Shown: positions 11,206 to 20,743 of the stretch, one piece after another
Layout: every line of letters begins with the position of its first letter
How positions within the stretch are numbered: the first letter of the stretch is position 1
Assembly (NCBI GenBank): GCA_024234325.1
Contig: JACKOJ010000001.1
Location: forward strand, 558,001 to 622,000
From: Pseudomonadales bacterium
GTDB taxonomy: Bacteria > Pseudomonadota > Gammaproteobacteria > Pseudomonadales > Pseudohongiellaceae
Direction of reading: 5' to 3'
Length of the DNA: 64,000 bases
Notes under the pieces: model-generated
What the model saw: the letters and a program-made list of their open reading frames with translations, nothing else
Told to the model about the DNA's origin: nothing
The model's database searches: none
Program-made: the position numbers and the translations under genes

Positions 11206-11246
11206 AGTCATGCAGGGAGAATTCTCCCCGCATGTATTCACATCGC

Positions 11247-14234
11247 TTAGAACTGGACGCGAGCACCCAGATAGAAACGACGGGGGCTTGCCCAGGCGTT
11301 GCCCTGACCGAAGGTATACACACCGTCACCACCGGAGAGTTCCTGTTCACGCGTCACCGCCTGGTTGTCCAGAACGTTGAAGATGTCGAGGAAGAACTCG
11401 GTCTCGTAACCACCGAAGTCCATGGTGTACTTGGCGCGCACGTCAAGGATGCCGTAGGAATCGGTCTTGTGAGAACCTACAGTGCCCGGTGCCAGCCAGC
11501 GGGTTACCGCACCCAGTGAGTCATAGGCTGTGCCTACGCGGATCGGGGTGTGGCGACCGTACTGCGAGAAGGTCTCGCTGTAGATCAGGCCGGAGTTCCA
11601 GTTGTAGACGGCACCCAGTTCAATACCGTTGTCGAAGGTGTAGGAACCGAAGACCTTGAACAGGTGTTCAATATTACCTGGCTGCGGCCCGTACACGTTC
11701 GGCGCACGCGGGTCCAGGTACAGGAAGTCGCCCTGCAGGTCCGCGTTGCCGTCGGAGTTGGAGTTGCCGTGGGCGTCGTTATAGGAGTAGGACGCCAGCA
11801 TCTGCCAGCGATCGTCCGCACTGCGACGCTTGCGGAAGGTTACTTCCACGCCTTCGTACTCACGGATACCGCCTTCCAGTGTCGCGATGAAGTAGTTCGC
11901 TGCAGGCAGTGTGGTGAAGCCGAAGTAGGACAGCGGCAGCGCATAGCCACCCACTGCTGAAGGATCGGTATAGAAGCCAAGATCGTAGTCTTCCAGAATA
12001 TCCTTGGTCTCACGGTCCGTGTAGGTAACCTGGATGCTCATGTCACGACTCAGCGAGTGCTCGAAACCGATCATCTTCTCGTCGGTGTACGGAGTCTTGG
12101 TGCTTGGCGCGAAGTAACCGTCCTGCACCTGCGCACCACCACGGGTACGGAAGGTCACCCACTGGTTGCCCACATAGACCTGTTCCTCACGCACAGAACC
12201 GGACAGTGTGCCCGCGAACTGGGTCATGTCGGTACGGATCGGGTCGTAGTAACGACCGGTGAAGGCCCACACCTTGCTGCCGCCGTCACCGAAGATGTCA
12301 TACACCACGCTCAGACGGGGGGCGTATTCCCAGTCGAAGGTAAACACCTTGGTCCCGTCAGTGGCGATGTGATCCCACTTCTCGGCACGTACACCCGCAT
12401 TCACTGTCCAGTGCTCGTTAATGTTCCAGGAGTCCTGGAAATAGTAGGCATCGCCTTCTGTCTTGAAGCTCAGCGGGGCCCTTTGAGTCTGGTTGATACG
12501 GTAGACGTTCACCTGGGAATCCGGGTTGCCGGTGGTGGCGTTGAAGCTCAGCTCACCCAGTTCAGTGGCGGAGATGGTGCCGGAACCGTCAGTGTCCAGA
12601 AGACCCAGGAAGTAGGCATTGTTGCCGCTGGCGGCCATGCCGTCGATGATGCGCTGATAGTCGTCTTCCGACAGATCACGCTCACCCGTCCAGGTGCCGC
12701 TGACGTAATTCTTCAGCTTCATGCCGGCGTTCTGTGTGCCGATGGAGGTGTACTGGGCACCGTCACCGGTGTACTGCAGATCGTACAGACGCTCGTTGGT
12801 GGTCTGGGTGTAACCGCCCTTGAACTCGTGATAGCCGAAGGACGTGTCGAGGAAGTATTCCACGGTGATCGACCGGGTATCCTTGTTGCGGAAGTCGATG
12901 GTGTTGGAGCCGCGACCACCGCGATCGGTTTCGGCGTTGGTCACAGTGACACCGTTGTAGGCAACATCGTTACGGCTGGTGCTGTCTGCTGCGGTGTTAC
13001 TCAGCTCGCCCTCGTGGCTGGCCACATCCAGGGTGACAATCAGGTTGTCCCAGGAGTGAGAATAGGAGTACTTGTAGTTGTCACCGCCCTGCACGCGCGC
13101 GCTGTCGCGGTTCGCCAGCACGGTGTAGTCGTCGGAACCATCACGTTCGTAAGGATCGTTGAAGAATTCCGCCGTCACCTTGTCATTGTCGGTGGGAGCC
13201 CAGGACAGCTTGATGAAGCCGAGGTCCTGAGTCGTGTTGACCGTACGCTGGAAGGCACCCGTTACCGGGTCGATGATGTCCTCATCACGCTCTTTGCGCT
13301 GGAAGGAGGTAAAGAACCACAACTGGTCCTGGATGATCGGACCGCCAAGTGTAAAGGCAGAGTCGTAGGTGGAGAACGTGCTGTTGGGCAGGTTCTCGTT
13401 GTCCGCTACCAGGCTGTCGCTCTGCATGTAGTAGTTCGCAGAACCGTGGAACTCGTTACCACCAGACTTCGTCACCACGCGGGAGATCAGGCCCTGACCA
13501 CCCTCGTATTCGGCAGGCACACCGCCGGTGATGATCTGCTGCTCCTGAATGATCTCGGAGTTGAAGTTGGCGCCGAAGCCCCCTGTCAGGTTGTCGGTGA
13601 TGTTGATGCCGTCAATGTAGTAGACGTTGTCGGTGGAGGTACCGGCTGTGTTGCCGTTGGAGTCCACTGCATCGGAGTAGTTGATACCGGACTTGGAGGA
13701 CGGGTTGCCATCCAGTGTCGGCTTGGTGGTCGGTGCCAGTTGCAGGTAGGACTGGTAGTTTCGTCCTGTCGGCAGCGATTCGGTCAGATCCAGGGTCACG
13801 TCGGTGCCCACCAGAGCGGACGTGGTATCCACCAGTTGGGTGCGACCGGAACGACCTACCACGACCACCTCTTCGATCGCATTGGAGCGCTCGATGGCGT
13901 AGGTCAGGGTGAAGGTACGATCCGATACAACGCTCACGTTCTCGTTGCGCAGAGGCTGGTAGCCGGAGCCACTGACCACCACTTCGTAACGTTCGGAAGG
14001 GTCCAGACCCAGCAGACGCACTTCCCCGTCCGGGCCGGTGACACCGCTCTTCTGGGTAAGACTCTCGGGAGTGCTGGCCTGAACCATCGCACCGGGTACG
14101 GGATTGCCCGCAGCATCAGTAACAACGACTCGCAGACCGCCGGTATCGGCGAAAGCCTGGGAACTGATTGCAGCAGCCAGCAGCACGCTGGCGGCCTTGA
14201 GCCTGAAACGGGCAGGCGTTTGGTGTTTTTTCAT
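11247..14234 (-). CDS. TonB-dependent receptor, Oar-like, with an EF-hand loop
   Basis: 995 residues, outer membrane. Signal peptide to about residue 29, a carboxypeptidase-regulatory-like fold (about 30-110, GGLRVVVTDAAGNPVPGAMVQ), a TonB-box-like IEEVVVVGRSG near 118-128, a plug (YYIDGINITDNLTGG, GGVPAEYEGGQGLISRVVTKSGG), then a large barrel ending YLGARVQF. Residues 547-558 read DTDGSGTISATE, a perfect EF-hand calcium loop in a long insertion predicted to be extracellular. This architecture is that of Oar/RagA-like receptors for peptides or other large substrates. ATG 14234 has GAGGG upstream. A promoter with an overlapping palindrome lies at 14416-14455. Substrate unknown. Confidence 0.9.
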   Translation of the reverse strand: MKKHQTPARFRLKAASVLLAAAISSQAFADTGGLRVVVTDAAGNPVPGAMVQASTPESLTQKSGVTGPDGEVRLLGLDPSERYEVVVSGSGYQPLRNENVSVVSDRTFTLTYAIERSNAIEEVVVVGRSGRTQLVDTTSALVGTDVTLDLTESLPTGRNYQSYLQLAPTTKPTLDGNPSSKSGINYSDAVDSNGNTAGTSTDNVYYIDGINITDNLTGGFGANFNSEIIQEQQIITGGVPAEYEGGQGLISRVVTKSGGNEFHGSANYYMQSDSLVADNENLPNSTFSTYDSAFTLGGPIIQDQLWFFTSFQRKERDEDIIDPVTGAFQRTVNTTQDLGFIKLSWAPTDNDKVTAEFFNDPYERDGSDDYTVLANRDSARVQGGDNYKYSYSHSWDNLIVTLDVASHEGELSNTAADSTSRNDVAYNGVTVTNAETDRGGRGSNTIDFRNKDTRSITVEYFLDTSFGYHEFKGGYTQTTNERLYDLQYTGDGAQYTSIGTQNAGMKLKNYVSGTWTGERDLSEDDYQRIIDGMAASGNNAYFLGLLDTDGSGTISATELGELSFNATTGNPDSQVNVYRINQTQRAPLSFKTEGDAYYFQDSWNINEHWTVNAGVRAEKWDHIATDGTKVFTFDWEYAPRLSVVYDIFGDGGSKVWAFTGRYYDPIRTDMTQFAGTLSGSVREEQVYVGNQWVTFRTRGGAQVQDGYFAPSTKTPYTDEKMIGFEHSLSRDMSIQVTYTDRETKDILEDYDLGFYTDPSAVGGYALPLSYFGFTTLPAANYFIATLEGGIREYEGVEVTFRKRRSADDRWQMLASYSYNDAHGNSNSDGNADLQGDFLYLDPRAPNVYGPQPGNIEHLFKVFGSYTFDNGIELGAVYNWNSGLIYSETFSQYGRHTPIRVGTAYDSLGAVTRWLAPGTVGSHKTDSYGILDVRAKYTMDFGGYETEFFLDIFNVLDNQAVTREQELSGGDGVYTFGQGNAWASPRRFYLGARVQF

Positions 14235-14415
14235 TTTAATCCCTCATTTGGTTGGTTAGCTGGCGCCTGACTTTGAGATTGCTCTCGTGAACGCCCTGAC
14301 ATCACTACTCAATAATTATTTTTATGACAGTAGACGGCCCTAACGCCCTCTCTACCGGGGATACAACAGGCCCGCATGAGAGAACATCTGGATACCGAAT
14401 ACTGAAGACGTTCAC

Positions 14416-14444
14416 AATTTAATGAATTCAAATCTGTTTGTCGA
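14416..14444 (-). promoter_or_regulatory. predicted sigma70 promoter of the Oar-like receptor
   Basis: Minus-strand -35 TCGACA (14439-14444), a 17-nt spacer and -10 TAAATT (14416-14421). The -35 overlaps the palindrome at 14442-14455. Prediction from hexamers and spacing only. Confidence 0.5.
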
Positions 14445-14455
14445 ACACTTGTTCG
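14442..14455. promoter_or_regulatory. palindromic operator CGAACACTTGTTCG
   Basis: Perfect 5-bp arms CGAAC/GTTCG with a 4-nt centre, overlapping the predicted -35 of the receptor gene. An almost identical palindrome lies at 21284-21303 upstream of the GNAT gene, which argues for a common regulator. It resembles the CGAAC-N4-GTTCG form of some LexA boxes, but identity of the factor is unknown. Confidence 0.5.
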
Positions 14456-14607
14456 CGCAAATATGGCAAAAAAGAGGCAAATTCGTCATTTAATTTGAGC
14501 GACATCCCTCGCAGGGGGGCCAAATCGCCAAATTGACCTGCGCGAACCCTGCGTTTCGCTAGGCACTGCCATCTTTTGTGGGCCTGCTGTGCAGGCAGAA
14601 TGGGACG

Positions 14608-15603
14608 TCAGAGAGGGCTTGCCGCCCGAGACAAACGATCGTGCACATCCCCCCATTCTTCGGTCGCGGGGGGGCGCTCAAGCCAGATCGCCTGCAAACC
14701 CAGGGCATCCAGCCCGTGCAGGGTGCGGTACAGGGCCTGGGCGTAGGCCGGCTTGCGCTGGGGCATGCAAATCACTGTCGCAGACTCCGGGAAACCGGGG
14801 ACAGAACCCATCAACACCGCTGCGACACGGTCGCCATGAGCACCCCTCGCCGCCAGTACCTGCTCACGGTCCCCCACGTAAAGCGGCGTGCGGGGTTGAT
14901 AGTGTACTGCCACATTTCCCGGCACCACTACGTCGTGCTGTTCAGGAGTGCTTACCGGTCGTCCCGCAACACGGGCAATCTGGGACGCGGTGATCGGGCC
15001 ACTGCGCAGAATCTGCAACTCGGGACCCGTCAGATCCAGAATCGTCGATTCCAGCCCCACCTGGCAGTCACCCCCATCCAGCACCGCATCGATACGGCCG
15101 TCGAGACCGGAGAGCACCTGCCCTGCGCTGGTCGGACTCAGACGCTTGTACGGATTGGCCGACGGTGCAGCTACGCCAATGCCCGTCTCCCGCAGCAGCC
15201 GCAGCAGAACAGGATGCGCAGGCATACGCAGCCCGATTGTGTCACGCCCGGCGGTAACCTCTGGCGGCACGGCGGGCGCCTTGTGCAGAAGCAGGGTCAG
15301 CGGGCCGGGCCAGAACGCTGCCGCCAGCTCGTAGGCGAGAGGCGGCACGTCCACTGCCCACTCCTCCAGCACTGCCGCTGTGCCAATGTGCACAATGAGA
15401 GGATGATTGCTGGGGCGCCCCTTGGCCCGGAAAATCTGCTTCACAGCGTCCGCGTTGCGGGCGTCGGCCGCCAGTCCGTATACCGTTTCCGTAGGGACAG
15501 CGACCAGACCCCCGCGCTGCAGAATACTCGCCGCAAAGGCAATGTCCTCGTCACGCTCGGCGTGCAACACCACCGTGGTTCGGCCTGATTTGTCTGTTCC
15601 CAA
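14608..15603 (-). CDS. L-threonylcarbamoyladenylate synthase, Sua5 type
   Basis: 331 residues. Makes threonylcarbamoyl-AMP from threonine, bicarbonate and ATP for the t6A37 modification of ANN-decoding tRNAs. The YrdC-like catalytic domain covers about residues 10-200 (GGLVAVPTETVYGLAADA, FRAKGRPSNHPL, LDGGDCQVGLESTILD); a linker and the Sua5 C-terminal domain (about 230-325) follow, so this is the long Sua5 form rather than short TsaC. The start is TTG at 15603, chosen because GAGGT lies 8 nt upstream and the domain begins soon after. Divergent from the DUF1295 gene. Confidence 0.93.
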   Translation of the reverse strand: MGTDKSGRTTVVLHAERDEDIAFAASILQRGGLVAVPTETVYGLAADARNADAVKQIFRAKGRPSNHPLIVHIGTAAVLEEWAVDVPPLAYELAAAFWPGPLTLLLHKAPAVPPEVTAGRDTIGLRMPAHPVLLRLLRETGIGVAAPSANPYKRLSPTSAGQVLSGLDGRIDAVLDGGDCQVGLESTILDLTGPELQILRSGPITASQIARVAGRPVSTPEQHDVVVPGNVAVHYQPRTPLYVGDREQVLAARGAHGDRVAAVLMGSVPGFPESATVICMPQRKPAYAQALYRTLHGLDALGLQAIWLERPPATEEWGDVHDRLSRAASPL

Positions 15604-15759
15604 CTGGTATTACCTCTGCCTCATCATCAACGGACGCCATAATAAACGGTGACACGGAAAGTCCATAATGCTCATTTGAACGTACTGCTGTGCACAGGCT
15701 CTGCGCCAATGCACCACTCCCCGAATACCACATTCAGCAACCCAGGCAGGACCCCGGCA

Positions 15760-16677
15760 ATGACAGAAAAGCAGCAGTCGAACATACGAACCGTGTTGGC
15801 CATTGCGCTGTGTGTCGTCCTGGCCGCCCTGGTCATTCTGAGCGGAAGCAAGCACAGCGTACGTATTCACAACATCCCGGTCTTTGCACTCGCCGGCGTT
15901 CTGCCTTTTCTGCTGCACTGGCTCATGTTCCTGCCGGCCTACGCTTTCCAGACCGAACACTATTTTGATCTCACAGGTGCCGTGTCATTCATTGCCGCAA
16001 TTCTGCTGGGCAACTGGGCCATCACGTCGATGGCCCTGACCCCCGGTATGCGCACCCAGTTATTGTCCCTGATGGTGCTGACCTGGGCGCTTCGTCTTGG
16101 TAGCTTTCTCTTTCTGCGCGTCAAACGGGCCGGAGAGGACCGACGGTTTCGGGATATCAAACAACGCCCCCTTCGCTTTCTGCTCACCTGGACACTGGGA
16201 GGGCTTTGGGTACTCATTACCGTTGCCCCCGCCCTGGCTGCCATCAGCTCCAGCCACTCGGTGCCCATGGGTCCGCTGGCGTATGCCGCGCTGGCACTAT
16301 GGGGCATCGGCCTGATGCTTGAAGTCGTCGCAGACCGGCAGAAATCGGCCTTCCGCGCAAACCCCGACAATCGCCGGCGGTTCATCCACACGGGGCTGTG
16401 GGCCCTATCACGGCACCCCAATTATCTGGGTGAGATCATGCTCTGGCTGGGAGTCGCCCTGCTTGCTGCTCCGGCGCTGCAAGGGTGGCAGTACGGCACC
16501 CTGATTTCCCCGTTCTTTGTGATCCTGCTGTTATGCAAGGTCAGTGGCATTCCCCTTCTTGAGGCCCGCGCCGAACAGACGTGGGGACACGATCCCGAGT
16601 ACCGGCGCTACGTGCAACAAACGCCCGTTTTGATCCCCTTTCTTCGTGGCAGGCACCGGGAAAATCATCAAGAATAG
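15760..16677 (+). CDS. DUF1295 family membrane protein (steroid 5-alpha-reductase-like fold)
   Basis: 305 residues with about seven hydrophobic segments. The C-terminal half carries the family signature GLWALSRHPNYLGEIMLWLGVAL (shortened here: RHPNYLGE about residue 219), found in DUF1295, ICMT and steroid-reductase-like proteins that use a soluble cofactor at the membrane. ATG 15760 (MTEKQQSN) is preferred over upstream in-frame starts because it leaves the first helix at the N-terminus and has AGG upstream. The SAM-dependent methyltransferase gene follows after 43 nt, so the pair may act together on a lipid or quinone-like compound; this is inferred. Confidence 0.82.
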   Translation: MTEKQQSNIRTVLAIALCVVLAALVILSGSKHSVRIHNIPVFALAGVLPFLLHWLMFLPAYAFQTEHYFDLTGAVSFIAAILLGNWAITSMALTPGMRTQLLSLMVLTWALRLGSFLFLRVKRAGEDRRFRDIKQRPLRFLLTWTLGGLWVLITVAPALAAISSSHSVPMGPLAYAALALWGIGLMLEVVADRQKSAFRANPDNRRRFIHTGLWALSRHPNYLGEIMLWLGVALLAAPALQGWQYGTLISPFFVILLLCKVSGIPLLEARAEQTWGHDPEYRRYVQQTPVLIPFLRGRHRENHQE

Positions 16678-16720
16678 ACACTCAACCCGCCCTTCAAAAC
16701 AGTCAGAGTGCCTCCACCAC

Positions 16721-17581
16721 ATGGACGAATCGGACGCCATCGCCCGCTATTACGACGCCAACACCAGCAAGTTCTTGCGTCTGGGTGGCGCCGGTGGAAC
16801 AGGGGCCATTCATCGGGCTATCTGGGCACCCGGCGTGCGGAATAAACGCGATGCCCTGATGTATCTCAACCACCTGGTTGCGAGCCACATCAACCCCCTG
16901 CCCAGCGCTGCCGGCACCGAACTCCGGCACCTGATTGATCTCGGCTGCGGCACGGGGGGAACAGCCCTGTTTCTTGCACAGACGCTGGGACTGCGGGTTA
17001 CCGGCGTCACGCTGAGCCCTGTGCAGGTCAATATGGCAAATGCCAGCGCCACAGCCGGCGGCATCCGCGATCAGGCGCAGTTCCTCACCGCAGACTTTGC
17101 ATCCCTGCCGCCCCTGCCGCCCGCCGATGCCTTGTGTGCCATCGAATCCTTTGCCCATGCCCACGACGCCGGCGCCTTCTTCGCGATGGCAGCAGCACTG
17201 CTGAAGCCCGGGGGTCGCCTGGTGCTATGCGACGACTTCCTGGCCGACGAACGCCCTGCCAGAGCCGAACCCTGCTTGCAGCGCGTGCGCCGTGGCTGGC
17301 ATCTGAACAGCCTGATTTCGCTGACGGAATGCAAGACCCTGGCCGAGCAGCAAGGGCTGACATTGCTTCAGGATGACAACCTCTCTGCCTGGGTACGCCC
17401 CTTCCCGGCGCCCCTGCTGTGGCTGCTGAGCAACATCACCCGCCTGCCGCTCAACACTCCCTACTGGCAGAATCTGTCGGGTGGATCGGCATTGCAGGTG
17501 TGCGGAAAAATGGGTTGGACCGAGTATCACGCACTGGTTTGGGAACGGCCTGGAAATGCCCCAAAAGAAAGGGGGCCATAA
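16721..17581 (+). CDS. class I SAM-dependent methyltransferase
   Basis: 286 residues. The Rossmann core starts with IDLGCGTGGTALFLAQ (about residue 76), followed by acidic loop VTLSPVQVNMA and motif FLTADFASLPPLPPADALCAIESFAHA, typical of small-molecule C- or O-methyltransferases of the tocopherol/sterol type. The N-terminal DAIARYYDANTSKFLRLGG resembles those families. ATG 16721 is favoured by homology-like N-terminus; no strong ribosome site is seen and an upstream GTG at 16646 would overlap the DUF1295 gene. The stop codon lies inside the loop of the terminator hairpin. Probably in one operon with the DUF1295 gene. Confidence 0.85.
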   Translation: MDESDAIARYYDANTSKFLRLGGAGGTGAIHRAIWAPGVRNKRDALMYLNHLVASHINPLPSAAGTELRHLIDLGCGTGGTALFLAQTLGLRVTGVTLSPVQVNMANASATAGGIRDQAQFLTADFASLPPLPPADALCAIESFAHAHDAGAFFAMAAALLKPGGRLVLCDDFLADERPARAEPCLQRVRRGWHLNSLISLTECKTLAEQQGLTLLQDDNLSAWVRPFPAPLLWLLSNITRLPLNTPYWQNLSGGSALQVCGKMGWTEYHALVWERPGNAPKERGP

Positions 17582-17590
17582 GGCCCCCTT
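17571..17590. terminator. bidirectional terminator overlapping a stop codon
   Basis: GGGGGCC (17571-17577) pairs with GGCCCCC (17582-17588) around a 4-nt loop ATAA. The TAA stop of the methyltransferase occupies 17579-17581 in that loop. T-rich sequence follows on the plus strand (TTGCTTTGTCTTT) and on the minus strand (TTTCTTTTGG). It sits between convergent genes. Confidence 0.8.
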
Positions 17591-17620
17591 GCTTTGTCTT
17601 TACGATCAGACGTGTTGCTA

Positions 17621-20521
17621 TCAGAAGCCAGGTGCCCAGTCGATGGATACCCAGAACTGACGGCCCCAGGGCTGCTGCAGACGGCTCTCGAAACCACCCA
17701 GAACCGGCAGACGCTGGGGCTGCTGGTTGAAGATGTTGCGAATACCACCGCTCATCGTCACTTCACTTCCGAAGAAGTCATTGAAGATGTAGGCGTACTG
17801 ACCGTTCACCACCCACTGACCCTCAATGATGCGAGGAGCCGGGAACTTGGAGAACAGGTTGTTCACCGCATCGTCGAAGATGACGTTGTGAGAGTAGGTC
17901 GCGGTCAGAGACGCACTGTGGTTGCCCATGAACCAGCTCTCACGAACAGTGGTCTTGAACTTCGGCAGCGGCGGAACCACACCGGAGTTGGCGTTCTGGT
18001 AACCCAGCGCGTCCTTGATGCCACCGAACAGGTCTTCATACTCATACTTGGTGTAGTAAGACGTGCTGAAAGACGTGTTGAAGGTACCCCAGTTGTCTGT
18101 GTTGAAGCGGTAGTCCACCTTGCCGTCGAACAGATCGATCCATACGGAGCTGATGTTGTTCGCCTGACGGATCACACGCAGTACCTGACCATTGTTGTTC
18201 AGGTCACGGATCACACCGCTTGCGCCAGTGTTGTCCTGAGTACGCAGCCACGCATCGGCAGCAATACGAGTGGCAGAACCCGGAGTCGTGGTATACGCCT
18301 CCTCAGTAGAGCCGATCGCCTGCAGCATACGCGTGAACTGGGCGTTTACAGTCTCATCGTTACTCAGCGTACGAATACGGTCTGTGTACTCGATGGTCTG
18401 GTAGTCCAGGCTCACGCTCAGACCGTCCAGGGAACCACCCGGCTCCCAGGTGAAGCCCAGGTTCTTCATCACGGAAGTCTCAGGCTTCAGGTTCGGGTTA
18501 CCGGAGGAACAGCCCGCCGCACCGGTCAACTGACCGCCAGTGATCTTGTCCAGACCGAAGAAGACCTCGGAACAGCCTTCGTTCGGGTCATAGGGACGAG
18601 ACTGGGTGGCAGTCGGGGCCAGGAAGCTCTTGCCCCAGGAGGCACGAACCGCCAGCTCGGGAGTTGCTTCCCAACGGATCGCCACTTTCGGCGTGGTTGC
18701 ATCCAGACCGAAGTCCTTGAACTTCTCGTGACGCACCGCTACCTGGGCAGCCACGGTTTCGAGAATGGGGATGTCCAGCTCGATAAACGCCGCGTACACC
18801 TTGTTGTAGTAGGTGTCGTCCTTGGGCGGGGTGTCCACGATGTTCACGTTGTAGTCGGACTGTGTCAGTTCCAGCGGGTTGTTGCCCAGGAACTCGGTAC
18901 GGTCACGCATCTGGAAACCGGTCGCCATCTGCAGCGCACCGGCAGGCAGATCAAACAGCTCGCCTGCGATGGTGGTCTCGAAGATGTCCAGCTCGTCGTC
19001 GTTGGAAGTTACGTTGTCCACGTTCTCGAACAGCCAGTCCACCAGCTCCTGGCTGTTACGCGTCGTGGCCTCGTTGTAGTAGGGCGAACGGGGGTCGGCA
19101 GAACCGAAGGGGTTCCAGTATTCATTCCCGTTGGGACCGCCCTGGCCGAGCAGTGCCTGTTGCATCTTGCCCATGTGCAGCAGTTTCTCGTCCACGTTGC
19201 GACGCTCAAACTGACGGGAGTACAGCGCATAGCCGCTCCACGTGTCGCTCATGTCGAAGTTGGCCTGCAGCTTGTAGCGCTGGGTGTAGTACATCACCGG
19301 CTGCAGACGCGCACCTGTGATCTTCTCGAAGTGGCTCGGCCAGTGCTCCGGGTCCAGCAGGGTAAACGGACGGAAGTTGTACGGCACCACATCGAAGCCA
19401 TAGGGGTTGGCCGGGTGGCTGGCAGGCACGACCAGTCCGTTACGGTTGTTGGTGTTCTGACCGTAGGTACCGGTGTTACGGTTCTGCACCTTGCGGAAGC
19501 TGTGGTTCATGGTGAACTCGAAGTTCAGCCAGTCGTTGGCTTCCCAGGTAGCGTTGTTGTACAGATTGTACTCGCTGGCCTCACCCTGCAGATCCCACTG
19601 GGGTGTGTAGTACCAGTAACAGCCGGAAGCACCGACCGGATAACCGCTGGGGCCGCTACGCTGAGCACCGTAAACCTGTTCTTCCGGCGTACCGAAGGTA
19701 CCGCAGCTCGGGTCACGCAGGCTCGGTCCAACGACCGTACCACCGTGCACACCACCGATCACCGGGTTCGCGCCGTTCACCTTGCGGTATTCACCCGGGT
19801 TGCCGGAGGAGGAGTAACCATAGGCAACTTCCGCAGTGCGCATGCGCTCGTAGGTCATCAGGGAGCCCTGATGCTTCCCTTCCAGGGCACCTACGTAGTT
19901 GATGCCGTTGTCAAAAGACTTACCCCACAATACGGACGCGGAGTAGTCTTCTACCTGCGCCTTCTCATCGCGCTGGTAGTAGGTACGGGCCTTGACGCCG
20001 TCAAACTCCTTGATCGGGATCATGTTCACCACGCCGGCAACCGCGTCGGAACCGTACAGGGCGGAACCCCCGTCCAGTACCACTTCCAGGCGGTTCAGAG
20101 CGATATCAGGGAACATGGCGCTAACGGTGCTGCTGACTGTACGCAGGCCGTCGGCGAGTACCAGGGTAGAGTTCTCGCCCAGACCACGCAGGTTGAAGGT
20201 GGCACCGGTAGAGTCCTGACCACCGTCCTGGCCGGCGTTCACGTTGGCCACGGTGTCAGTGTTCTGGGTAAAGGTCAGGTCACGAATATACTGCCCGATG
20301 GACGGGGCACCGGATTCGTACAGATCTTCCTGGCTGACCGTGGCAACGTTGGCTTCCTGAGCAAAAGCAGAGTTACGGATATAGGATCCAGTCACCACCA
20401 CTTCTTCTACTTCAGCATCGTTGTCCTGAGCCAAAACAGCGGCGGGTAATCCAATTACGGAAATGGCCATGACAGCCTGGGTCAATCGGTACAGCTTATT
20501 ACGCTTGAAAAATGTATTCAC
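17621..20521 (-). CDS. TonB-dependent receptor
   Basis: 966 residues. Signal peptide through AAVLAQ, TonB-box-like segment VEEVVVTGSYIRNSAF (about 38-53), plug with GQYIRDLTFTQNTD, FNLRGLGENSTLVLADG and LDGGSALYGSDAVAGVVNMI, then a barrel ending FWVSIDWAPGF with the terminal Phe needed for assembly. The VVTGSYIR plus GSDAVAGVVN signature marks the large proteobacterial group of receptors linked to peptide or carbohydrate uptake. Start GTG 20521 has GGGAG 8 nt upstream. Convergent with the methyltransferase; an AT-rich inverted repeat lies upstream at 20646. Substrate not predictable. Confidence 0.92.
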   Translation of the reverse strand: MNTFFKRNKLYRLTQAVMAISVIGLPAAVLAQDNDAEVEEVVVTGSYIRNSAFAQEANVATVSQEDLYESGAPSIGQYIRDLTFTQNTDTVANVNAGQDGGQDSTGATFNLRGLGENSTLVLADGLRTVSSTVSAMFPDIALNRLEVVLDGGSALYGSDAVAGVVNMIPIKEFDGVKARTYYQRDEKAQVEDYSASVLWGKSFDNGINYVGALEGKHQGSLMTYERMRTAEVAYGYSSSGNPGEYRKVNGANPVIGGVHGGTVVGPSLRDPSCGTFGTPEEQVYGAQRSGPSGYPVGASGCYWYYTPQWDLQGEASEYNLYNNATWEANDWLNFEFTMNHSFRKVQNRNTGTYGQNTNNRNGLVVPASHPANPYGFDVVPYNFRPFTLLDPEHWPSHFEKITGARLQPVMYYTQRYKLQANFDMSDTWSGYALYSRQFERRNVDEKLLHMGKMQQALLGQGGPNGNEYWNPFGSADPRSPYYNEATTRNSQELVDWLFENVDNVTSNDDELDIFETTIAGELFDLPAGALQMATGFQMRDRTEFLGNNPLELTQSDYNVNIVDTPPKDDTYYNKVYAAFIELDIPILETVAAQVAVRHEKFKDFGLDATTPKVAIRWEATPELAVRASWGKSFLAPTATQSRPYDPNEGCSEVFFGLDKITGGQLTGAAGCSSGNPNLKPETSVMKNLGFTWEPGGSLDGLSVSLDYQTIEYTDRIRTLSNDETVNAQFTRMLQAIGSTEEAYTTTPGSATRIAADAWLRTQDNTGASGVIRDLNNNGQVLRVIRQANNISSVWIDLFDGKVDYRFNTDNWGTFNTSFSTSYYTKYEYEDLFGGIKDALGYQNANSGVVPPLPKFKTTVRESWFMGNHSASLTATYSHNVIFDDAVNNLFSKFPAPRIIEGQWVVNGQYAYIFNDFFGSEVTMSGGIRNIFNQQPQRLPVLGGFESRLQQPWGRQFWVSIDWAPGF

Positions 20522-20645
20522 GCAATAATCTCCCTAGAGTTATTTTAATTAGCTAAAGCCTTTTCGACGCCCATAATGTGGGACAGAAGTGTAGAGAGGC
20601 GAAGAAAGGTTCGCGGGATTGTATTAGCTTTCTAAAGAAAAGTTC

Positions 20646-20664
20646 AATTTATTTAAAATAAATT
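20646..20664. promoter_or_regulatory. AT-only inverted repeat upstream of receptor gene
   Basis: AATTTATTT and AAATAAATT are perfect 9-nt arms about one central base. It lies 125 nt upstream of the GTG start of the receptor in an otherwise gene-free AT-rich gap (20522-20743). It could be an operator; no factor is implied. Confidence 0.35.
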
Positions 20665-20743
20665 AAGCGCTACGTGTAACACTTTATTACAGTTTAAAGA
20701 ACTCCCGCCAAATCAAAGGTCAAAAATAATTTCTCTGAAAATT

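Larger units (their letters stand above)
14235..14607. other. AT-rich gap upstream of the Oar-like receptor
   Basis: This 373-nt stretch holds no convincing gene. It contains the promoter and palindrome at 14416-14455 and a long (about 175 nt) predicted leader before the receptor start. On the other side it abuts the stop codon of sua5. Confidence 0.6.

Noticed and set aside
12057..14270. A 737-codon open frame on the plus strand
   Set aside because: It is exactly antisense to the Oar-like TonB receptor, which has signal peptide, plug and barrel. The same holds for the long plus-strand frames at 17594-20449 and 55127-57400. High GC content produces such shadows.
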